From Bacteroidia bacterium (GTDB lineage Bacteria > Bacteroidota > Bacteroidia > Flavobacteriales > Flavobacteriaceae): 64,000 nucleotides of DNA. The notes beneath the pieces are model-generated. The model ran no database searches. It saw only the letters and a list, made by a program, of their open reading frames with translations, and was not told the origin of the DNA. The stretch spans positions 332,963-396,962 of the forward strand of contig JAUIAY010000001.1 in the NCBI GenBank assembly GCA_030425285.1, in the 5' to 3' direction. Position numbers and translations under genes: made by a program. Shown here one piece after another: positions 17,329-26,662 of this stretch. Within the stretch, counting starts at the first letter, position 1. Every line of letters starts with the position of its first letter.

Positions 17329-18264
17329 ATGAAAAAAATTATTACACTTTGTTTAATGCTGCTTGCGACAGCCTCATTTTCGCAAACCATTGAAGAGTTA
17401 AAAGAAGAAAAGTCAAAAAAACAAGATTCTGTTGATGCCATTCAAGGACGTATTGACGATCTTCAAAAACAGATAGACGAATTCCCTGGATGGAAATTTG
17501 GTGCATTTGGTACTATTGGTGCAAGTTTTTCTGAATTCAACAATTGGTATGGGCAAGGTTCACCAAACAATTCTGCTGGTAATATTACGATTACAGTTAA
17601 CCCTTATGCAAAACTTGACCGTGAAAAATATTTTTGGTACAATACCGGAAATATCAATTTAAGTTGGGTAAAGTATGATGATAAAGACGACCCAACTGAC
17701 AATAAAGACTTTAGAGAAGCCAGTGATGTTTTCAATGTAACGTCTTTATTTGGTTACAAAATTGCCAAAAATCTAGCCGTATCAACGTTAGGCGAATATA
17801 GAACAACTATTATAAACAATTTTAATGATCCTGGTTATTTAGACTTGGGTGTTGGTGTTACTTGGACTCCATTAGACGGTTTAGTAGTCGTGGTTCACCC
17901 TTTAAACTACAACTTTGTGTTTGCTGATAATGATGCTATTTTTGAGTCCTCTTTAGGTGCTAAAATTGTGGCTAATTATGCTAAATCTTTTGGCGACTTG
18001 AAATTTAACTCCAATCTGTCTATGTTTCAAAGCTATGAGAGTTCAGACTTATCTAACTGGACTTGGATAAACTCATTGAGCTACACCATTTGGAAAGGTA
18101 TCGGTCTTGGCTTTGAATTAGGCTTAAGAGACAACAAGCAGGAAGCACTTAACTTTGCAACCAATAATTGGGATTCAACAGGAACTGATCCTGAACCAAC
18201 TTTTGATAATGTTGATAACGACTTACAAGTTTATACAACATTTGGTTTAAGCTATTCTTTTTAA
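17329..18264 (+). CDS. DUF3078 outer-membrane beta-barrel protein
   Basis: The 311-residue protein has a signal peptide (about 1-19, ending SFSQ), a charged coiled-coil-like stretch (about 20-52, EELKEEKSKKQDSVD and DDLQKQIDE) and a DUF3078 beta-barrel domain. The barrel shows alternating aromatic strands (FWYNTGNINLSWVKYD, VSTLGEYRTTI, SFGDLKFNSNLSMF) and ends in Phe (LSYSF), typical of BAM-inserted outer-membrane proteins. Function is unknown. It is monocistronic: its own promoter and palindrome lie upstream, and a bidirectional terminator separates it from convergent hflX. Confidence 0.83.
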   Translation: MKKIITLCLMLLATASFSQTIEELKEEKSKKQDSVDAIQGRIDDLQKQIDEFPGWKFGAFGTIGASFSEFNNWYGQGSPNNSAGNITITVNPYAKLDREKYFWYNTGNINLSWVKYDDKDDPTDNKDFREASDVFNVTSLFGYKIAKNLAVSTLGEYRTTIINNFNDPGYLDLGVGVTWTPLDGLVVVVHPLNYNFVFADNDAIFESSLGAKIVANYAKSFGDLKFNSNLSMFQSYESSDLSNWTWINSLSYTIWKGIGLGFELGLRDNKQEALNFATNNWDSTGTDPEPTFDNVDNDLQVYTTFGLSYSF

Positions 18265-18290
18265 GCTTAAAGAAGAAATATTCAAATATA

Positions 18291-18318
18291 AAAAAGCGAC
18301 CCAAATGGGTCGCTTTTT
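18291..18318. terminator. Bidirectional terminator between DUF3078 gene and hflX
   Basis: AAAAAGCGACCC, loop AAAT, GGGTCGCTTTTT is a 12-bp perfect stem flanked by A and T runs. It therefore works for both convergent genes and touches the hflX stop codon. Confidence 0.9.
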
Positions 18319-19529
18319 TATTGTTCTTCTTCGTAATCTGGATACAAAAAATGATTGTATGGGAATCGCGTTACGTGAATCTCTCTGACTTCGTCGTATA
18401 CACGTTTTTTAAAGTCCTCTAAATTTTGCTTGTTTAAAGCCGAAATAAATAAAGCATTATTGCCAATACGGTTCATCCAGGTCTTTTTCCATTCTTGCAA
18501 ACTGTAATTGGCTTTTGTGCGTTCGGTCATCAAATCGGTATCATCATAAGGTTCGGCCTCATAAGCATCAATCTTATTAAATACCATAATGGTTGGTTTA
18601 TCGGCACTGTCTATTTCACCTAAAATTTTGTTGACTGATTCTATGTGCTCTTCAAAATTAGGGTGTGAAATATCAACCACGTGCAATAATAAATCGGCTT
18701 CGCGAACTTCATCAAGTGTACTTTTAAAACTCTCAACTAATTGGGTTGGTAGTTTTCTAATAAACCCTACAGTGTCAGTTAACAAGAATGGTAGGTTTTG
18801 AATCACAACTTTACGCACTGTAGTATCTAATGTGGCAAAAAGCTTGTTTTCTGCAAAAACCTCACTTTTGCTAATCGTGTTCATGAGGGTAGATTTCCCA
18901 ACGTTTGTATATCCAACAAGAGCCACACGAACCATTTTACCACGATTACCACGCTGAACAGCCATTTGCTTATCAATGGTTTTTATTTTTTCCTTAAGCA
19001 AGGCTATCTTATCGCGCACAATACGTCTATCGGTTTCAATCTCGGTTTCACCAGGACCACGCATACCTATTCCACCTTTTTGTCTTTCAAGGTGCGTCCA
19101 CATTCCTTTTAATCTTGGCAATAAATACTCACATTGCGCCAATTCTACTTGGGTTCTGGCATAGCTTGTTTGGGCGCGTTGCGCAAAAATATCCAGAATT
19201 AAATTGGTTCTATCGAGTACTTTGCAATTCAGTATTTTACTGATATTTCGTTCCTGCGCAGGCGATAGTTCATCGTCAAAAATAGCTGTACCCACATCAT
19301 TTTCTTCTATAAAATCTTGTACATCCTGCATCTTCCCTTTCCCAATAAATGTTTTGGGATTGGGCATATCCATTTTTTGGGTAAACCGTTTTACCACTTC
19401 TCCTCCTGCGGTATAGGTCAGGAACTCCAACTCATCTAAATATTCTTTAGATTTTTCTTCGTCCTGCTCTCGTGTTATTACACCAATTAAAACAGCTCGT
19501 TCTAAAGCAATGTCTTTCTTTTCTATCAT
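18318..19529 (-). CDS. hflX: GTPase HflX
   Basis: The 403-residue ribosome-associated GTPase splits stalled or hibernating ribosomes in characterised species. It has the N-terminal HflX domain, a middle basic linker (RGPGETEIETDRR, the conserved HflX element) and a GTPase domain. G1 is GYTNVGKST (about 205-213), G3 is DTVGFI and G4 is NKID. Length is typical. It reads leftward, convergent with the DUF3078 gene and divergent from the EEP gene at 19634. A minus-strand -7 box (TAACTTTG, 19554-19547) lies 17 bases before its ATG. Confidence 0.95.
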   Translation of the reverse strand: MIEKKDIALERAVLIGVITREQDEEKSKEYLDELEFLTYTAGGEVVKRFTQKMDMPNPKTFIGKGKMQDVQDFIEENDVGTAIFDDELSPAQERNISKILNCKVLDRTNLILDIFAQRAQTSYARTQVELAQCEYLLPRLKGMWTHLERQKGGIGMRGPGETEIETDRRIVRDKIALLKEKIKTIDKQMAVQRGNRGKMVRVALVGYTNVGKSTLMNTISKSEVFAENKLFATLDTTVRKVVIQNLPFLLTDTVGFIRKLPTQLVESFKSTLDEVREADLLLHVVDISHPNFEEHIESVNKILGEIDSADKPTIMVFNKIDAYEAEPYDDTDLMTERTKANYSLQEWKKTWMNRIGNNALFISALNKQNLEDFKKRVYDEVREIHVTRFPYNHFLYPDYEEEQ

Positions 19530-19546
19530 AAAGGATTAATATGAAA

Positions 19547-19554
19547 CAAAGTTA
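19547..19554 (-). promoter_or_regulatory. -7 promoter box of hflX
   Basis: CAAAGTTA on the plus strand reads TAACTTTG on the minus strand, matching TAnnTTTG. It ends 17 bases before the hflX ATG. No -33 element is evident. Confidence 0.4.
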
Positions 19555-19633
19555 CAAGTATAAAATGGATTTTTGAAAAATGAACCTTGCAATAATGTTT
19601 ATATTTACGTCATAATCTATACTTTTAAGTAAC

Positions 19634-20590
19634 ATGTCGTCAGTATCTTCTGAAAAAACATATACCATTGCCTTTTATAACCTGGAGAATTTATTTGATA
19701 TTTATGATGACGACCTAACCAATGACAACGATTTTTTACCGGATTCGGCTAAACGTTGGACACACAAGCGTTATGAGAATAAATTACGAAAATTGGGATT
19801 TGCCATTTCAAATATTGGGAAAGAGGAAACAGGGAAACATCCATCAATAATTGGATTGGCCGAAGTTGAAAACAATTTGGTTTTAGATAATTTATTAACT
19901 TCTAAACACTTGGCAGAACTCACTTATGATTATGTACATTTTGATTCTCCTGATGAGCGAGGTATAGACGTAGCGCTTCTCTATGACACAACTGTTTTTG
20001 AAGTTGAAGTTTCAGAAGTATTTCCTGTCCATATTTATAACCTTGACGGAACTATTGATTATACAAGGGATATTCTAAAGGTAACAGGTTATTTAAATTT
20101 AGAACGTGTTCACGTTTTGGTGAATCATTGGCCTTCAAGACATGAAGGTGAAACCGAAACAGAACCCAAACGACTAAAAGCAGCTGAAAAGGTAGGCGAA
20201 ATTATTAATACCATAAAACTTGAAGATCCTCAAGCCAAGATACTTGTTATGGGTGATTTTAACGATGATCCATCTAGTGAAAGCGTAAAATATATGGCTA
20301 ATTACAACGACCTATACAATCCTATGAACCAGTTATTGACTACTGAAACTGGTACGACCGTACACGATTTTCAATGGAATTTATTTGACCAAATACTCTT
20401 TAGTACCAACTTTTTTGAAACCCAGTCAGAAAAATTATCATTTGAAAAAGCGGCTTTGTTCGATGAAGAATTTTTAAAACAATTTAGAGGTCACTACAAA
20501 GGAACACCTTTTAGAACCTATGTTGGAAAAAAGTACAAAGGCGGTTATAGTGATCATTTTCCTGTTTACATTTTACTACAGCAAAACTAA
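19634..20590 (+). CDS. Endonuclease/exonuclease/phosphatase family protein, no signal peptide
   Basis: The 318-residue protein of the EEP (DNase I/exonuclease III/phosphatase) fold has the catalytic motif series FYNLENLFD, GLAEVEN (metal-binding Glu), VNHWPSR (catalytic His), MGDFNDDP (Asp/Asn) and YSDHFPV (terminal Asp-His). These hydrolyse phosphodiesters or phosphomonoesters with a divalent metal. There is no signal peptide, so a cytosolic location is expected. A secreted paralogue with the same motifs lies at 25046, and between them are a DUF5689 lipoprotein and a TonB receptor on the other strand. The substrate is not predictable from sequence (DNA, RNA, nucleotide or phosphoinositide-like). 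A strong terminator follows. Confidence 0.87.
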   Translation: MSSVSSEKTYTIAFYNLENLFDIYDDDLTNDNDFLPDSAKRWTHKRYENKLRKLGFAISNIGKEETGKHPSIIGLAEVENNLVLDNLLTSKHLAELTYDYVHFDSPDERGIDVALLYDTTVFEVEVSEVFPVHIYNLDGTIDYTRDILKVTGYLNLERVHVLVNHWPSRHEGETETEPKRLKAAEKVGEIINTIKLEDPQAKILVMGDFNDDPSSESVKYMANYNDLYNPMNQLLTTETGTTVHDFQWNLFDQILFSTNFFETQSEKLSFEKAALFDEEFLKQFRGHYKGTPFRTYVGKKYKGGYSDHFPVYILLQQN

Positions 20591-20598
20591 AACCAAAC

Positions 20599-20626
20599 AA
20601 AAAGCCTGCTTAACTGCAGGCTTTTT
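20599..20626. terminator. Terminator between EEP gene and DUF5689 gene
   Basis: AAAAAGCCTGC, loop TTAACT, GCAGGCTTTTT is an 11-bp stem with T-runs on both strands, serving the convergent genes on either side. Confidence 0.88.
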
Positions 20627-20647
20627 AATTATAGTAGATAGGCTAGA

Positions 20648-22057
20648 TTAATTACCTGTTACTTCTACATTATCAATGTGATATCTTGTTGTAGCCGAAG
20701 GATCAGAACCAACATATTTAAATGCTACTCTAATGTCTCCATCTAAACAATCTATACTAATGTCACCAACATTATTAAACCCTCCAAATCCGTTAGAAGG
20801 CACATTAGGGATGGTAACATCTACTTCAGTCCATTCAGTCGTTGTAACATCACCTGTGTAGCTATCTGTAATCAACACACTTAAGATAACACCATTTGAA
20901 TATGCTACTTCTAAATCAAAAGTCAAGGCTTCATCTGTACTGCCATCTAAATTAATATCAGGAGTTACCAACCATGTTTCCATTTCATTTTCACCAGAAC
21001 TAAATCCAGAAATTTGAGCATATTGGTTTCCACTGAAACTACTTATAACAAACTCTTCGCTTCCTGATACCAAAACTTGTTCCCAACCTTGAGCTTCTAA
21101 ATCGGAAATATTAGAAACAGACTCCATATTTTGAGAGAAAATAGTTTGAGCTGTACCGATGGCACCACCACATTCCAATACATTAGGATCACATCTATCA
21201 TCACTATCAAAATTGATATCTGCTCTTGAGTTGATAATCAACACGCTGAAATCATCACCAAAATCACGACTATAAACACCTTGGATAGAACCTCTACCTT
21301 CATCAATGTTCAATGATTTAAAATCAGCAAAGGTACTTGTTTGTAAATCTAAAGTGTTGTTTGTAGCACAACTTTCCAATGTTCTAAAACCATCAAATTC
21401 ATCGCTAGCTTCACCTGCAAAGGTCATACCTAATTGACTTCTGTGAAATTGAGCATCGTTTAACTGAATTAAAGTATTTTCATCAGCTTCAGATAAATCT
21501 TCTATTGACGTTACTTTTGGCGTAATTTCAGCTACTTCAGAACCTCTTAAGATAATATCTCTATATTCATACGCTTGAATTTGCTCAACTTGACTTCCCT
21601 CTCCTTTGGCCACAACCAAAACACCATTTGATTCACCAATGGTCAATCCGCTTAATTTAATATAAACTTTGCGACCAAATTGGTAGGTATTGTATAAGCT
21701 ACTTACGTTCACAGATACTCTAATCCCTAATCTTGGATCTTCAGATGGGTTACTGTCATCAGTCTTGTTTTGAATGATTAACTCCTCAAAAAAGTTACCA
21801 GATTGATCACTTGAAATAACATATCCTTCAATGTACAATTCCTCTTCTGCAGGAATAATAGCTGTAGGATCACCATCGTTTTGAGCTTGAGCCAATCTTT
21901 GGTAAACCGCTAAAAAAGTTGTTATCTTATCTTGAGGAATATTAGGTTCCTCTACTGATACGTCAGGTAAATTATAATCGTCATCACTAACACAAGATGA
22001 CATGACTAATGCAAGTGATAATACACTTAACACGAATAAATTTTTAATTGCTTTCAT
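20648..22057 (-). CDS. DUF5689 lipoprotein with choice-of-anchor J domain
   Basis: The 469-residue lipoprotein has a lipobox (SSC, Cys22 from the chosen start). After a linker comes DUF5689 at about 45-290 (EEELYIEGYVISSDQSGNFFEELIIQ and IYIKLSGLTIG-like OB-fold strands). A C-terminal choice-of-anchor J/carbohydrate-binding-like jelly roll follows (about 295-469; SQNMESVSN, QYAQISGF, ETWLVTPDINLDG, FKYVGSDPSATTRYHIDNVEV). DUF5689 commonly accompanies exported nucleases and is suspected to be an OB-fold binding module. I prefer the ATG at 22057, because the alternative at 22081 adds eight residues ahead of an otherwise normal lipoprotein signal. It sits just downstream of the TonB receptor gene and is probably its surface lipoprotein partner. 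Confidence 0.78.
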   Translation of the reverse strand: MKAIKNLFVLSVLSLALVMSSCVSDDDYNLPDVSVEEPNIPQDKITTFLAVYQRLAQAQNDGDPTAIIPAEEELYIEGYVISSDQSGNFFEELIIQNKTDDSNPSEDPRLGIRVSVNVSSLYNTYQFGRKVYIKLSGLTIGESNGVLVVAKGEGSQVEQIQAYEYRDIILRGSEVAEITPKVTSIEDLSEADENTLIQLNDAQFHRSQLGMTFAGEASDEFDGFRTLESCATNNTLDLQTSTFADFKSLNIDEGRGSIQGVYSRDFGDDFSVLIINSRADINFDSDDRCDPNVLECGGAIGTAQTIFSQNMESVSNISDLEAQGWEQVLVSGSEEFVISSFSGNQYAQISGFSSGENEMETWLVTPDINLDGSTDEALTFDLEVAYSNGVILSVLITDSYTGDVTTTEWTEVDVTIPNVPSNGFGGFNNVGDISIDCLDGDIRVAFKYVGSDPSATTRYHIDNVEVTGN

Positions 22058-22087
22058 TGTTTTTGATATTATGTTTTTCATATTTTT

Positions 22088-24904
22088 TTAGAATCTAAAG
22101 TTAAGGTTTACAAAATAAGTAGCACCACGAGCATACCAATATTTTGAACCAAATACCGGTGTATCAAGTGCTTGATCATCTCGTAATTGACGATAATTGG
22201 CATTTCTACCTTGTTCAAAACCACCTGTTTTATAAACTTCATCCAACAGGTTGTTAACACTTGCAAAAAGACCAATATAATAGTCGCCAATTTTCCAAGA
22301 TTTTCCACCTGTTAAGTTCACTGTAAAATAATCGTCAAACTCTTCTTGTTTCAATAATTCGCGGGCAATGTCTTCATCATAATCATTAAATACATTTCCG
22401 TCAGAATCTGTAGTAAAGTTTGTTGTTCTGGTTAATGGGTTCACGTCAACATATGTATTGGTAAAATAATTAACCGTTGCGCCAAACCACCAATAATTAG
22501 GATCACGATATTCAAAACCAACCGAATATGCTTGTTGTGGTCCTCCAGCAATTTTATAATCTTTTAAATTAGAAGTTCCATAATCTCTATAACCATTTGT
22601 GAATCCAGCTATTTGAGATTCATCATTTGGCTCGGTAGTTAAATATAGGTTTGGATTGTTATCATATGTAAATTGTCCAACCGAAGCTACACCTTTAAGT
22701 TTTAAAGTTGGCAATACTTGCGCTTCAATCCCTAATTCGGCTCCTATGTGTTTTTTATCGATTCCTTGTAAAACCTCTTGAACAAAAACGGCATTATCAC
22801 CACCAACACCATCAGCATAATAAAATGAAATTTCATTGGCATCTTCAATTTTGGTATAATAACCCGTTAATTTAGCCTTTACTATTGGTGAACGGTAAAT
22901 GTAACTAACATCAGTAGATAAAATCTTTTCTTCGGTAATCCCAATTCCGTTTCTGTCACCAACTACATCATGGTTTTCTCTTGAATTGGCAAACGTGTTT
23001 CTTAATGTAGGTGCTTTGGTTAAATAGCCTCCATTTACATCAATTAAATGCTTTCCTGATAGTTTATAAGTCAAACCACCTTTAGCACCAAGACCTGTAA
23101 ACTTAACTTCTCTTCCTTTACCTAAAGAGTTGTTTGGAAAGGCTCCATTTTGATACAATCCTTCTCTTTGATAAGTGGTATTGGTATAGCTACCTGCCAC
23201 GTAAAAATCCACCTTGTTGTACTTGAATTGTGCTTGTGCATATCCTGACAGGATATTGGCTAAAAAGTTATAGTTGTATTTAAACTTATCGCCTTCGCCA
23301 GCCAATCTGTTAGGATTCAACATATCGTTTTGGGCACTTTCTATGTCAGTTGCAAAAGCATCAACATCTAAATAAGTGCTAGCTCCAAACAAGTCTATTA
23401 TTTCAGCAAAGTTTTCTGATTTTAAGTTCTTATAGTTAATAGACGCATTCAATAAAATATTTTCATTGATTTCAGAACTTAAAATAGTATTGACGGTTAA
23501 TTGAGAATCATCGTTGCGATCTTCATACAACGCATAAACAGCATTTCCGCCTGTAGATGCATTACTAATATTAGCAAAATAAAGATCATTCCAATTAATT
23601 TGTCCATTGTTCAAAAACTCCTGTTGGGCTCCATAGGCATACTCCAAATTATCAGGGAAGTTTCTAACAAAGTAGCTAGGTAATTTTTGATAGTATGTTG
23701 GGCTTGGGTTAGCACCACCTCCTTCAGGGAAACCATCAACTATATCAGTACCGTTCCAATCTAAACGACTATTACCTATTTTACCAAACTGATACGCAAC
23801 ATTGGTATTCAACTTGGTTTTACTACTAATATCCCAATAGTGGTTTAACATTAAAATAGGCTCTTCTATTTCCTTAATTCTGGAGTTACGTTTATCGCCA
23901 TCGTACCAACCCCAATATTCGTTGTACTTGATACCTTTTAGGTCATAAACCTCTTGCGTGTTTGGTGATGACTTACCTCTACGATTAGGTGTGTATATAG
24001 ACGTAAAGTTTAAACTGTGCTTTTCTCCAAATTGCTTTTCAACAGATGCAAAGAAAGAGTTTGAGTCATATAATGTGGCTTCTTGATAACCTTCCTTACC
24101 CCAACGTCTTCCTGCCATAATCGCATAAGACCATCCGCCATCCAATAATCCTGAAGCATAACTAGCCATAACACGATTGGTGTAACTTCTATTGGAAGCT
24201 GAATAGGTAATACGTCCACCTTCTCTATATTTTGATGCTCTAACAATCATGTTGGTTGTTCCTAAAACACCACCAAAGTTATAGTTTGAAGGTTGTAAAC
24301 CTGTAGTTAGTTCTTGGTTGCGAAGAACATCGTTCAAACCTCCCCAATCACTCCATTGTGGCCTACCATCATAGGTTTTGTTCATCTCAATACCATTGAT
24401 TAATACCGAGCCATTTTCGGAATCAAGGCCTCGAACTCTAAAAAATGATGAACTGAATTCAAATGCTGCTGTACGCTGGAAGACATCTTGAGACGATTGC
24501 AATAGTCCGGAAATATTATCCAATCCGGTTCCATCGTCATTTAACTCGTCGTCTGAAAGTGTAATGGTGAACAAATCGGCACTGTCAACAACTTTTTCCA
24601 ACGTCATGTCGGTGATGTCAACTGTCTGGCCTTGATTGACCACTATTGGATATCTTTTGGATATGTAACCCGATTTAGATACAACCAATACTTGTTCGCC
24701 AAGTGGTACAGATTCTAAAAACTGGAACTCTCCAGCTTCGTCAGTTACAACGTTTAAATCGGTACCTTCTACTGTAACTGTTACTTCAGGAATTGGTTCA
24801 TAGGAAACAGCCTCGGTGACGCTACCCTTTACTATGGCTTGCTGTGCGTGCATAGCAAATGCTGAAAAAATTCCGAATAAAAAAATAAATAAGTGTTTTT
24901 TCAT
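22088..24904 (-). CDS. TonB-dependent receptor (nuclease-linked locus)
   Basis: The 938-residue outer-membrane receptor has a signal peptide (about 1-21) and a carboxypeptidase-regulatory-like domain (about 22-105; VKGSVTEAVSYEPIPEVTV). A plug follows at about 125-235 (FFRVRGLDSENGSVLINGIEMN), then a beta-barrel ending RGATYFVNLNFRF. Such receptors import large or scarce substrates using TonB energy. The neighbours hint at a phosphate ester or nucleic-acid-derived substrate: a DUF5689 lipoprotein directly downstream and EEP phosphohydrolases on both sides. This is inference only. It diverges from the secreted EEP gene at 25046, with promoters facing away from each other. Confidence 0.9.
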   Translation of the reverse strand: MKKHLFIFLFGIFSAFAMHAQQAIVKGSVTEAVSYEPIPEVTVTVEGTDLNVVTDEAGEFQFLESVPLGEQVLVVSKSGYISKRYPIVVNQGQTVDITDMTLEKVVDSADLFTITLSDDELNDDGTGLDNISGLLQSSQDVFQRTAAFEFSSSFFRVRGLDSENGSVLINGIEMNKTYDGRPQWSDWGGLNDVLRNQELTTGLQPSNYNFGGVLGTTNMIVRASKYREGGRITYSASNRSYTNRVMASYASGLLDGGWSYAIMAGRRWGKEGYQEATLYDSNSFFASVEKQFGEKHSLNFTSIYTPNRRGKSSPNTQEVYDLKGIKYNEYWGWYDGDKRNSRIKEIEEPILMLNHYWDISSKTKLNTNVAYQFGKIGNSRLDWNGTDIVDGFPEGGGANPSPTYYQKLPSYFVRNFPDNLEYAYGAQQEFLNNGQINWNDLYFANISNASTGGNAVYALYEDRNDDSQLTVNTILSSEINENILLNASINYKNLKSENFAEIIDLFGASTYLDVDAFATDIESAQNDMLNPNRLAGEGDKFKYNYNFLANILSGYAQAQFKYNKVDFYVAGSYTNTTYQREGLYQNGAFPNNSLGKGREVKFTGLGAKGGLTYKLSGKHLIDVNGGYLTKAPTLRNTFANSRENHDVVGDRNGIGITEEKILSTDVSYIYRSPIVKAKLTGYYTKIEDANEISFYYADGVGGDNAVFVQEVLQGIDKKHIGAELGIEAQVLPTLKLKGVASVGQFTYDNNPNLYLTTEPNDESQIAGFTNGYRDYGTSNLKDYKIAGGPQQAYSVGFEYRDPNYWWFGATVNYFTNTYVDVNPLTRTTNFTTDSDGNVFNDYDEDIARELLKQEEFDDYFTVNLTGGKSWKIGDYYIGLFASVNNLLDEVYKTGGFEQGRNANYRQLRDDQALDTPVFGSKYWYARGATYFVNLNFRF

Positions 24905-24962
24905 ACTTAAACTTATGATTAATAAATTGATTCTGCGTTAAATAATGATTAATTAAAGCCTG

Positions 24963-24970
24963 CAAATTTA
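24963..24970 (-). promoter_or_regulatory. -7 promoter box of TonB receptor gene
   Basis: CAAATTTA on the plus strand reads TAAATTTG on the minus strand, matching TAnnTTTG. It lies 58 bases before the receptor ATG, back to back with the rightward box at 24991. Confidence 0.45.
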
Positions 24971-24990
24971 CATTATTTATAATAAATATC

Positions 24991-24998
24991 TACTTTTG
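24991..24998 (+). promoter_or_regulatory. -7 promoter box of secreted EEP gene
   Basis: TACTTTTG matches TAnnTTTG and lies 47 bases before the ATG at 25046. It is only 20 bases from the oppositely directed box of the TonB receptor gene, which would favour shared control. Confidence 0.5.
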
Positions 24999-25045
24999 GC
25001 GTGAGATTTGTAATATCATAACAAAAACATAACATTCTTAACTCA

Positions 25046-26104
25046 ATGAAAAAAATTACATTTTTTGCGACCGCTTTTTTGCTAGTAGCATTAGCCAATA
25101 CTTATGCACAAGAGAAGAAAAAGTACAAAATACATACTGTCGCATTTTATAATCTTGAAAACCTTTTTGATACCATAAACGACCCTAACAAACTAGATGA
25201 GGCTAGTCCTATTATGGAGATGAAAATTGAAACAGGTGACATTTACAAAAAAAAGGTTCACAATATGGCCCGTGTAATTTCTGATATAGGCTATGAAACA
25301 GCCCATAATTCACCTGTTTTATTGGGTGTTTCAGAAGTTGAGAATCGTGAGGTTCTTGAAGATGTTGTCAACGACCCTTTACTACTGGATAAGGATTATG
25401 GTATTATCCATTATGATTCTCCAGATGTTCGTGGTATTGATGTTGCTTTATTGTACCAAAAGAAATTTTTCACACCGCTTCATACCAGTTCACATGAACT
25501 AAAGATTTATGATGACGCCTCTAGAGAACGCATTTATACGCGTGATCAGCTTTTGGTAAGTGGCAAACTTGAAGGTGAAATGGTTCATATTATTGTAAAC
25601 CATTGGCCATCTCGTAGAGGTGGTGAAGCCAGAAGCAGACCTAAACGTGTAGCTGCTGCTAATTTAAATAAACGCATTATTGACTCTTTGCAAACAATTG
25701 ACCCTTATGCCAAAATATTCACTCTGGGTGATTTAAATGATGATCCAACTAATGCGAGTGTCAAGGATGTTTTAAAAGCAGAAAAAGACAAAGAAAAGGT
25801 TCGATTTAAAGGTATTTACAATCCTTATTATAACATGTTTAAGAAAAATGGCTTGGGAACAACAGCCTATAGAGATGCCTGGAGCCTTTTTGATCAAATT
25901 ATGTTTACCAAACCATTACTTGATAAGGACTATACATCATGGCGATTTTATCAAGCTGGTATTTATAACAAAAACTATCTTGTAAACAAAGAGGGGCGCT
26001 ACAAGGGATATCCATTAAGAAGTTTTGCCGATGGTGGTTTTACTGATGGCTTTAGCGATCACTTCCCAGTTTATGTATATGTTATTAAAGAAATGGACAA
26101 TTAA
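25046..26104 (+). CDS. Secreted endonuclease/exonuclease/phosphatase family protein
   Basis: The 352-residue EEP-fold hydrolase has a signal peptide (about 1-21, ending NTYAQ), so it acts in the periplasm or outside. The catalytic set is complete: FYNLENLFD, SEVENREV, VNHWPSRRGG, LGDLNDDPTN and FSDHFPV. It is a clear paralogue of the signal-less enzyme at 19634, but with an added GDIYKKKVHNMAR segment and a longer C-terminal loop. It is divergent from the TonB receptor. A plausible role is the external cleavage of phosphoester substrates before uptake. The actual substrate is not known. Confidence 0.87.
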   Translation: MKKITFFATAFLLVALANTYAQEKKKYKIHTVAFYNLENLFDTINDPNKLDEASPIMEMKIETGDIYKKKVHNMARVISDIGYETAHNSPVLLGVSEVENREVLEDVVNDPLLLDKDYGIIHYDSPDVRGIDVALLYQKKFFTPLHTSSHELKIYDDASRERIYTRDQLLVSGKLEGEMVHIIVNHWPSRRGGEARSRPKRVAAANLNKRIIDSLQTIDPYAKIFTLGDLNDDPTNASVKDVLKAEKDKEKVRFKGIYNPYYNMFKKNGLGTTAYRDAWSLFDQIMFTKPLLDKDYTSWRFYQAGIYNKNYLVNKEGRYKGYPLRSFADGGFTDGFSDHFPVYVYVIKEMDN

Positions 26105-26124
26105 AACTACCCTCAAATCAATAA

Positions 26125-26152
26125 AAAAAGACCAGTGTTTACTGGTCTTTTT
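26125..26152. terminator. Terminator after secreted EEP gene
   Basis: AAAAAGACCAGT, loop GTTT, ACTGGTCTTTTT is a 12-bp stem with runs of A and T. It serves the rightward EEP gene and the leftward membrane-protein gene ending at 26175. Confidence 0.9.
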
Positions 26153-26174
26153 ATTTTGTTATGGTATATCCATG

Positions 26175-26615
26175 TTAGTCAAACCAAGTGTTCCAAGGAA
26201 TTTTAGCTAGAATTAAAATCAGTGCCAATGTATAGAAAATGGCAATTGTTTTTAACTTGGTTTTAGATGTCAATTTCTTTTTATGCTTCGAGTAACCCAT
26301 AGTAATCAAAACAATGGCCAGTATCATGGTAATAGGATGCTCTATAATATTTGAGCGTAGTGAGCTATTTTTCATAATCTCACCCATTCCCATGTCCTTT
26401 ATTAATGATAGGTAATCTGCAGCAAAAAACAAGACAATTCCCAAAAGTAACTGAATGTGGGAAACGATTAATGTAAAAAGAGATATACGGAAATCCTTTG
26501 CTTGATATTCCTTGTTTCCAAAAGTTTTTATCAAGGCATTTAATGTTGCCAGTACTAATATTAAAAGCACCAAATACGCCCAATAGGAATGTAATATTTG
26601 AATTGTTCTATACAT
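26175..26615 (-). CDS. Four-helix membrane protein, cytochrome b-like
   Basis: The 146-residue integral membrane protein has about four transmembrane helices: residues 9-30 (YWAYLVLLILVLATLNALI), 48-70, 92-108 and 122-140. Histidines lie near helix ends (HSYW, SHIQ, EHPIT). This four-helix pattern is seen in a small Bacteroidota family often annotated as cytochrome b-like. The heme link is unproven. I place the start at ATG 26615, because the longer frame begins at a TTG that lies in the leader just downstream of a -7 box (26647-26640). It is a single gene bounded by terminators on both sides. Confidence 0.7.
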   Translation of the reverse strand: MYRTIQILHSYWAYLVLLILVLATLNALIKTFGNKEYQAKDFRISLFTLIVSHIQLLLGIVLFFAADYLSLIKDMGMGEIMKNSSLRSNIIEHPITMILAIVLITMGYSKHKKKLTSKTKLKTIAIFYTLALILILAKIPWNTWFD

Positions 26616-26639
26616 AATGTCAGTTTTTATTGTATGTAA

Positions 26640-26647
26640 CAAATGTA
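26640..26647 (-). promoter_or_regulatory. -7 promoter box of small membrane protein gene
   Basis: CAAATGTA on the plus strand reads TACATTTG on the minus strand, matching TAnnTTTG and 24 bases before the chosen ATG. It excludes the upstream TTG start. Confidence 0.5.
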
Positions 26648-26662
26648 GTGATTAAAACCCAT

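Noticed and set aside
24971..24990. AT-only inverted sequence TATTTAT-A-ATAAATA between the divergent TonB and EEP promoters as an operator.
   Set aside because: Pure A/T inverted repeats are common in such spacers and this one has no flanking conserved bases to support it.
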